Source: Phycisphaerae bacterium (lineage in GTDB: Bacteria; Planctomycetota; Phycisphaerae; UBA1845; CAIVHJ01). Taken from it: a stretch of DNA of 64,000 bases. Of this stretch, positions 60,926 through 64,000 are shown in pieces. The notes below the pieces were generated by a model that was given only the letters and a program-made list of their open reading frames with translations, searched no databases and was not told the DNA's origin. Each line of letters starts with the position of its first letter. Positions within the stretch are counted from its first letter, which is position 1. The DNA lies in the NCBI GenBank assembly GCA_022072405.1, contig JAJVHX010000013.1, forward strand, positions 104,769 through 168,768. Reading direction: 5' to 3'. The translations under genes and the position numbers were made by a program.

Positions 60926-62335
60926 TTATCCGCCGGCAAGGACGCCCGCTGCCGCAGGGGTTGCGGGCAACGGCAGCATCTCCAGCACTTTCTCCATTTG
61001 CATGGCCCGCGACCCTTTGAGCAGGATAGTGTCGTCCGGGCGCAACAGGTCCGGCAGAACGTCACGCAGCTCATGGACCCGGTTGGCGGCGTGGGTGGTC
61101 AGTTGATGAGGCCGGGCAGTACGGGCGGCCCGGCAGACCACCTCGGCAAAATCACCAACTGAGAACAACAGGTCGATGCGACTCGTACCGATCACCCGGC
61201 CGATCTCATGATGCCATTGTTCCGAAGCGGCGCCCAGCTCCCGCATATCACCCAGAATGGCTACCCGCCGGCCGGGGGCTTTCAAATTATCCAGCACTTC
61301 GATGGCTGCCCGCATACTCGCAGGGTTGGCGTTATAGCAATCATTAATCACCAGCAGCCGGCCATATTGATGCATCTGCAGCCGCATGTCCGGCAGCTCA
61401 AAACTGGCCAGCCGTTCGATCATCGGTTCAAACTCCAGACCCAGCCGCCGACCCACCGCCAGTGCCGCCAGCGCGTTGCTGGCGTTATGTCGCCCGGGTA
61501 CCCGCAGGGTTACCTCGTAGCGATCATTGATCCGAAAACGCAACGGGCCTTCTTCATGCACATCAGTGAGTCGCAGATCAGCCTCGGCATGCTGGCCGAA
61601 GGTGATCAGGTTCAGATCGGCGGAGGGTTTGAGTCGGAGGCGCACTTCCGGCCGATCGACGTTGACGATGGCCGCTCCGCCCGGCTCCATGTGGTTCAAT
61701 AGCGACAGTTTTTCATCGGCGACCCCTTCGATGGAGAGCAGCTTTTCCAGATGGGCAGGACCCACCGAGGTGATCACGGCGATATCCGGCCGCACCAGCC
61801 GGCCCAGGGCGGTAATTTCTCCCGGTGCGTTGGTTCCGACTTCCACCACCAGGAACTCATCGCCCGCCCCCGCAGACAGCAGGGTCAGCGGCACGCCGAT
61901 TTCGTTATTGTAGCTTTTGGGCGAACTGCGACCCTGCCGGGTGGCGGAGAGCAGGTGGGTGATCATCGCTTTGGTGGTCGTTTTTCCGTTGCTGCCGGTC
62001 ACGGCGATAACCGTGGCGGGCAGCAGGCGGCGATGATAAGCAGCGAGCTGTCCCAGTGCCGCATTGGTACTGGGTACCACGATCACCCGGTTGGCCTGCG
62101 GTACACCCGCAAAGCGATCGCTCAGCGAAACCACCGCGAACAACGCTCCTTGCTGCAGGGCCGTTTCGACAAAATCATGTCCGTCAAATCGCTCGCCGCG
62201 AATCGCTACAAACAGATCGCCGCTGCGTACCTGGCGGGAATCGGTGCTGATGCCGCTGATGCTGCAAGGCCGGATCGGGCACAGAACTCTTCCGTCAATT
62301 GCGCTGATAATTTCTGTAATCGTGAGTGGTTTCAT
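60926..62335 (-). CDS. murF: UDP-N-acetylmuramoyl-tripeptide-D-alanyl-D-alanine ligase
   Basis: MurF adds D-Ala-D-Ala to the UDP-MurNAc tripeptide. The 469-residue product has the Mur N-terminal domain (STDSRQVRSGDLFVAIRGERFDGH), the P-loop TGSNGKTTTKAM, and the C-terminal domain with VINDCYNANPASM. Start ATG 62335. Follows murE by about 90 bp on the same strand. The N-terminal domain is clearly similar to that of MurE (RQVQSGSLFVAIRGSAQDGH). Confidence 0.96.
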   Translation of the reverse strand: MKPLTITEIISAIDGRVLCPIRPCSISGISTDSRQVRSGDLFVAIRGERFDGHDFVETALQQGALFAVVSLSDRFAGVPQANRVIVVPSTNAALGQLAAYHRRLLPATVIAVTGSNGKTTTKAMITHLLSATRQGRSSPKSYNNEIGVPLTLLSAGAGDEFLVVEVGTNAPGEITALGRLVRPDIAVITSVGPAHLEKLLSIEGVADEKLSLLNHMEPGGAAIVNVDRPEVRLRLKPSADLNLITFGQHAEADLRLTDVHEEGPLRFRINDRYEVTLRVPGRHNASNALAALAVGRRLGLEFEPMIERLASFELPDMRLQMHQYGRLLVINDCYNANPASMRAAIEVLDNLKAPGRRVAILGDMRELGAASEQWHHEIGRVIGTSRIDLLFSVGDFAEVVCRAARTARPHQLTTHAANRVHELRDVLPDLLRPDDTILLKGSRAMQMEKVLEMLPLPATPAAAGVLAGG

Positions 62336-62427
62336 ACATATTTCTCATGGCGAACAGTTCTTACTGAGCCGCAAGCACCAGCGAGTCGGGGGTCTTGTCC
62401 CCACCCGCCGGCGAGCGGATGCGGCAA

Positions 62428-63960
62428 TTATTCTCCAGCAGAACTCGATTGTAAAAATTCCCTGACCACTTCCACATCATCAAAATGAAATTTCTGCGTA
62501 CCGATGATCTGGTAATCTTCGTGGCCCTTGCCGGCGATGAGCAGGACGTCGTTCGGCTGGGCATAGGCCAGCGCCAGTTCGATGGCCTGGCGGCGATCGA
62601 TTTTCACGGTTACGCGCGGTCTGGCATCCTCAGGAAAACCAGTCATAATCTGATCGATGATGGACTGTGGCTGTTCAGTGCGGGGGTTGTCACTGGTAAC
62701 CACGATCTGGTCAGCCCAGTGGGCCGCCGCCGCTGCCATGCGCGGACGCTTGGTTCGATCCCGATCACCACCGCAGCCGAACAGACACCATAAACGTCCG
62801 GTGGTAAGCGAACGCAGGGCCGACAGCACGTTGATGAGCGCATCGTCGGTGTGAGCATAATCGACAAAAACGGAAAAAGGGTGGCCGGCGGGTTCCGCCC
62901 GCTGCAGCCGCCCGGCGATGCTGGTGGCCCGGTTCAGACTGGCGGTGATTTCTGTCAGGCTCAAGCCCAGCGTTCGACCTGCCGCCGTCATGGCCAGTGC
63001 ATTGCTGACATTGTGGCGGCCCACCAGGGGCAACTGCACCGGCAGGCTCTGCCCGTCGGCATGCAGCAAAAATCGACTCTGCTGAATCGTGCATTCCAGA
63101 TTGCTGGCCCGCACTTCAGCACGCGGGTCAAATCCGAAGCGCACCACTCGTGCCGCACAATCCGTTACCAGCCGCTCGGCGTGCGGATCGTCCATGTTGA
63201 TGATGGCGGTCGCCTCGGTCGTCAGTTCATCAAACAGAATTTTCTTGGCTTGCAGATAACTTTCGAAATCCTGGTGATAATCGAGATGGTCGCCGGTGAT
63301 ATTGGTGAAGATGGCTACCGCATAACGCAGGCCGGCCGTCCGCCGCTGTACCAGGGCGTGGCTGGACGTTTCCATCACTGCATGTCGCGCACCGTGGCGA
63401 TGGGCTTCCAACAAATATCCCGGAAGGAGTGAAGCGGGGGGCGTGGTCCAGGGGGCCGGAATCTCTCGCCCGACCAGATCATACTTGACCGTGCCCAGCA
63501 TCGCACAGGGTCGGCCATGTTCCCGCAGCATGTTGCGGATCAGGTAGCAGGTCGTACTCTTGCCGTTGGTGCCGGTGATCCCTGTAAGCGTCATTTCACC
63601 GCGCCGTTGCAGTTCCGGCAATCCATACAATCCCGCAGCCAAACGGGCCAGCGCCAGCGCGCCATCTTTCACCCAGATCGCCGGAACACCTTCTGCCGCT
63701 ACTTCACGATCGGTCACCACCACCGCAACCGCACCGCGTTGAACCGCGTCGGAGATATATTGATGGCCATCCTGCGCACTACCGCGTATCGCCACAAAAA
63801 GCGATCCAGACTGAACCTGGCGGGAATCCTCCACTATGGAGCGGATGATCACCTTCACCGGTGTTGGCCCGTTGATATGTTGCCAGTGAATGGCGGCGCG
63901 GTTAAGCAGTTCGAGCAGTGGTTGGGCAGGAGATGGTATCTCGGTAGTGTTCATCGTCAT
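62428..63960 (-). CDS. murE: UDP-MurNAc-L-Ala-D-Glu:meso-diaminopimelate ligase
   Basis: MurE adds the third amino acid of the stem peptide. The 510-residue protein has TGITGTNGKSTTCYL as the P-loop, the substrate-binding YHQDFESYLQAKK and the specificity motif DNPRTEQP; DNPR indicates meso-diaminopimelate rather than lysine. This agrees with dapA at 15992. The start is ATG 63960 (or 63954). It is the first gene of the dcw cluster seen in the window; ftsI and others would be expected beyond the edge. Confidence 0.96.
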   Translation of the reverse strand: MTMNTTEIPSPAQPLLELLNRAAIHWQHINGPTPVKVIIRSIVEDSRQVQSGSLFVAIRGSAQDGHQYISDAVQRGAVAVVVTDREVAAEGVPAIWVKDGALALARLAAGLYGLPELQRRGEMTLTGITGTNGKSTTCYLIRNMLREHGRPCAMLGTVKYDLVGREIPAPWTTPPASLLPGYLLEAHRHGARHAVMETSSHALVQRRTAGLRYAVAIFTNITGDHLDYHQDFESYLQAKKILFDELTTEATAIINMDDPHAERLVTDCAARVVRFGFDPRAEVRASNLECTIQQSRFLLHADGQSLPVQLPLVGRHNVSNALAMTAAGRTLGLSLTEITASLNRATSIAGRLQRAEPAGHPFSVFVDYAHTDDALINVLSALRSLTTGRLWCLFGCGGDRDRTKRPRMAAAAAHWADQIVVTSDNPRTEQPQSIIDQIMTGFPEDARPRVTVKIDRRQAIELALAYAQPNDVLLIAGKGHEDYQIIGTQKFHFDDVEVVREFLQSSSAGE

Positions 63961-64000
63961 CCATGACCTGGGAAATATTTTTTCGGCTGCTACGCATGAT

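Overview
The window is a contiguous piece of a bacterial chromosome of moderate to high GC. It is most likely from the Planctomycetota, perhaps a Phycisphaerae-like lineage; this is inference. It rests on many secreted HEAT/TPR proteins, a DUF1573 protein, a GlmU-like protein of the alternative type, dispersed palindromic repeats built around GAGCCGCGACCGTNAGGGAGCGG, and a division/cell-wall (dcw) cluster that ends without ftsA and ftsZ. Precursors for meso-diaminopimelate peptidoglycan are implied by dapA and by the DNPR motif in MurE.

Layout. 1-8.0 kb: TPR and HEAT proteins, a glycosyltransferase, a secreted protein followed by endonuclease V, then a lipoprotein hydrolase and a thioredoxin-TPR protein. 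The first redox-active cysteine codon of the thioredoxin is an in-frame TGA (candidate selenocysteine). 8.0-13.7 kb: an accessory island, partly AT-rich and full of short repeats. It carries two orphan genes, fragments of a methyltransferase-Mrr restriction gene separated by an AbrB/GIY-YIG-like gene, two paralogous small HTH proteins (the first broken by TAA), a TIR-like (Cap12-type) effector, a decayed gene and a 14-unit 21-bp tandem repeat. 13.8-31.3 kb: housekeeping genes (prfB with programmed frameshift, dapA, pdxJ, an FAD dehydrogenase, a MATE pump, a sigma factor, DUF1573, an alternative GlmU) plus a structured non-coding RNA at 29.6-29.86 kb. 31.3-51 kb: glmS, rarA, 5-FTHF cyclo-ligase, L,D-transpeptidase, a DedA/ATP-grasp fusion, tRNA-Gly, a UbiA-epimerase-aminotransferase operon, HDOD, UPF0173 and radical SAM genes. 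51.3-64 kb: the dcw cluster on the minus strand, murE-murF-mraY-ftsW-murG-murC-murB-ddl-ftsQ, then two membrane proteins. There is no murD between mraY and ftsW.

Four copies of an 89-90 bp non-autonomous mobile element (MITE) are each flanked by an 8-bp target duplication. The strongest leads are the candidate selenoprotein with a SECIS-like hairpin, the HTH/HTH/TIR module, the MITE family, and the unidentified structured RNA. All identifications are from reading the sequence and translations; no database search was run.
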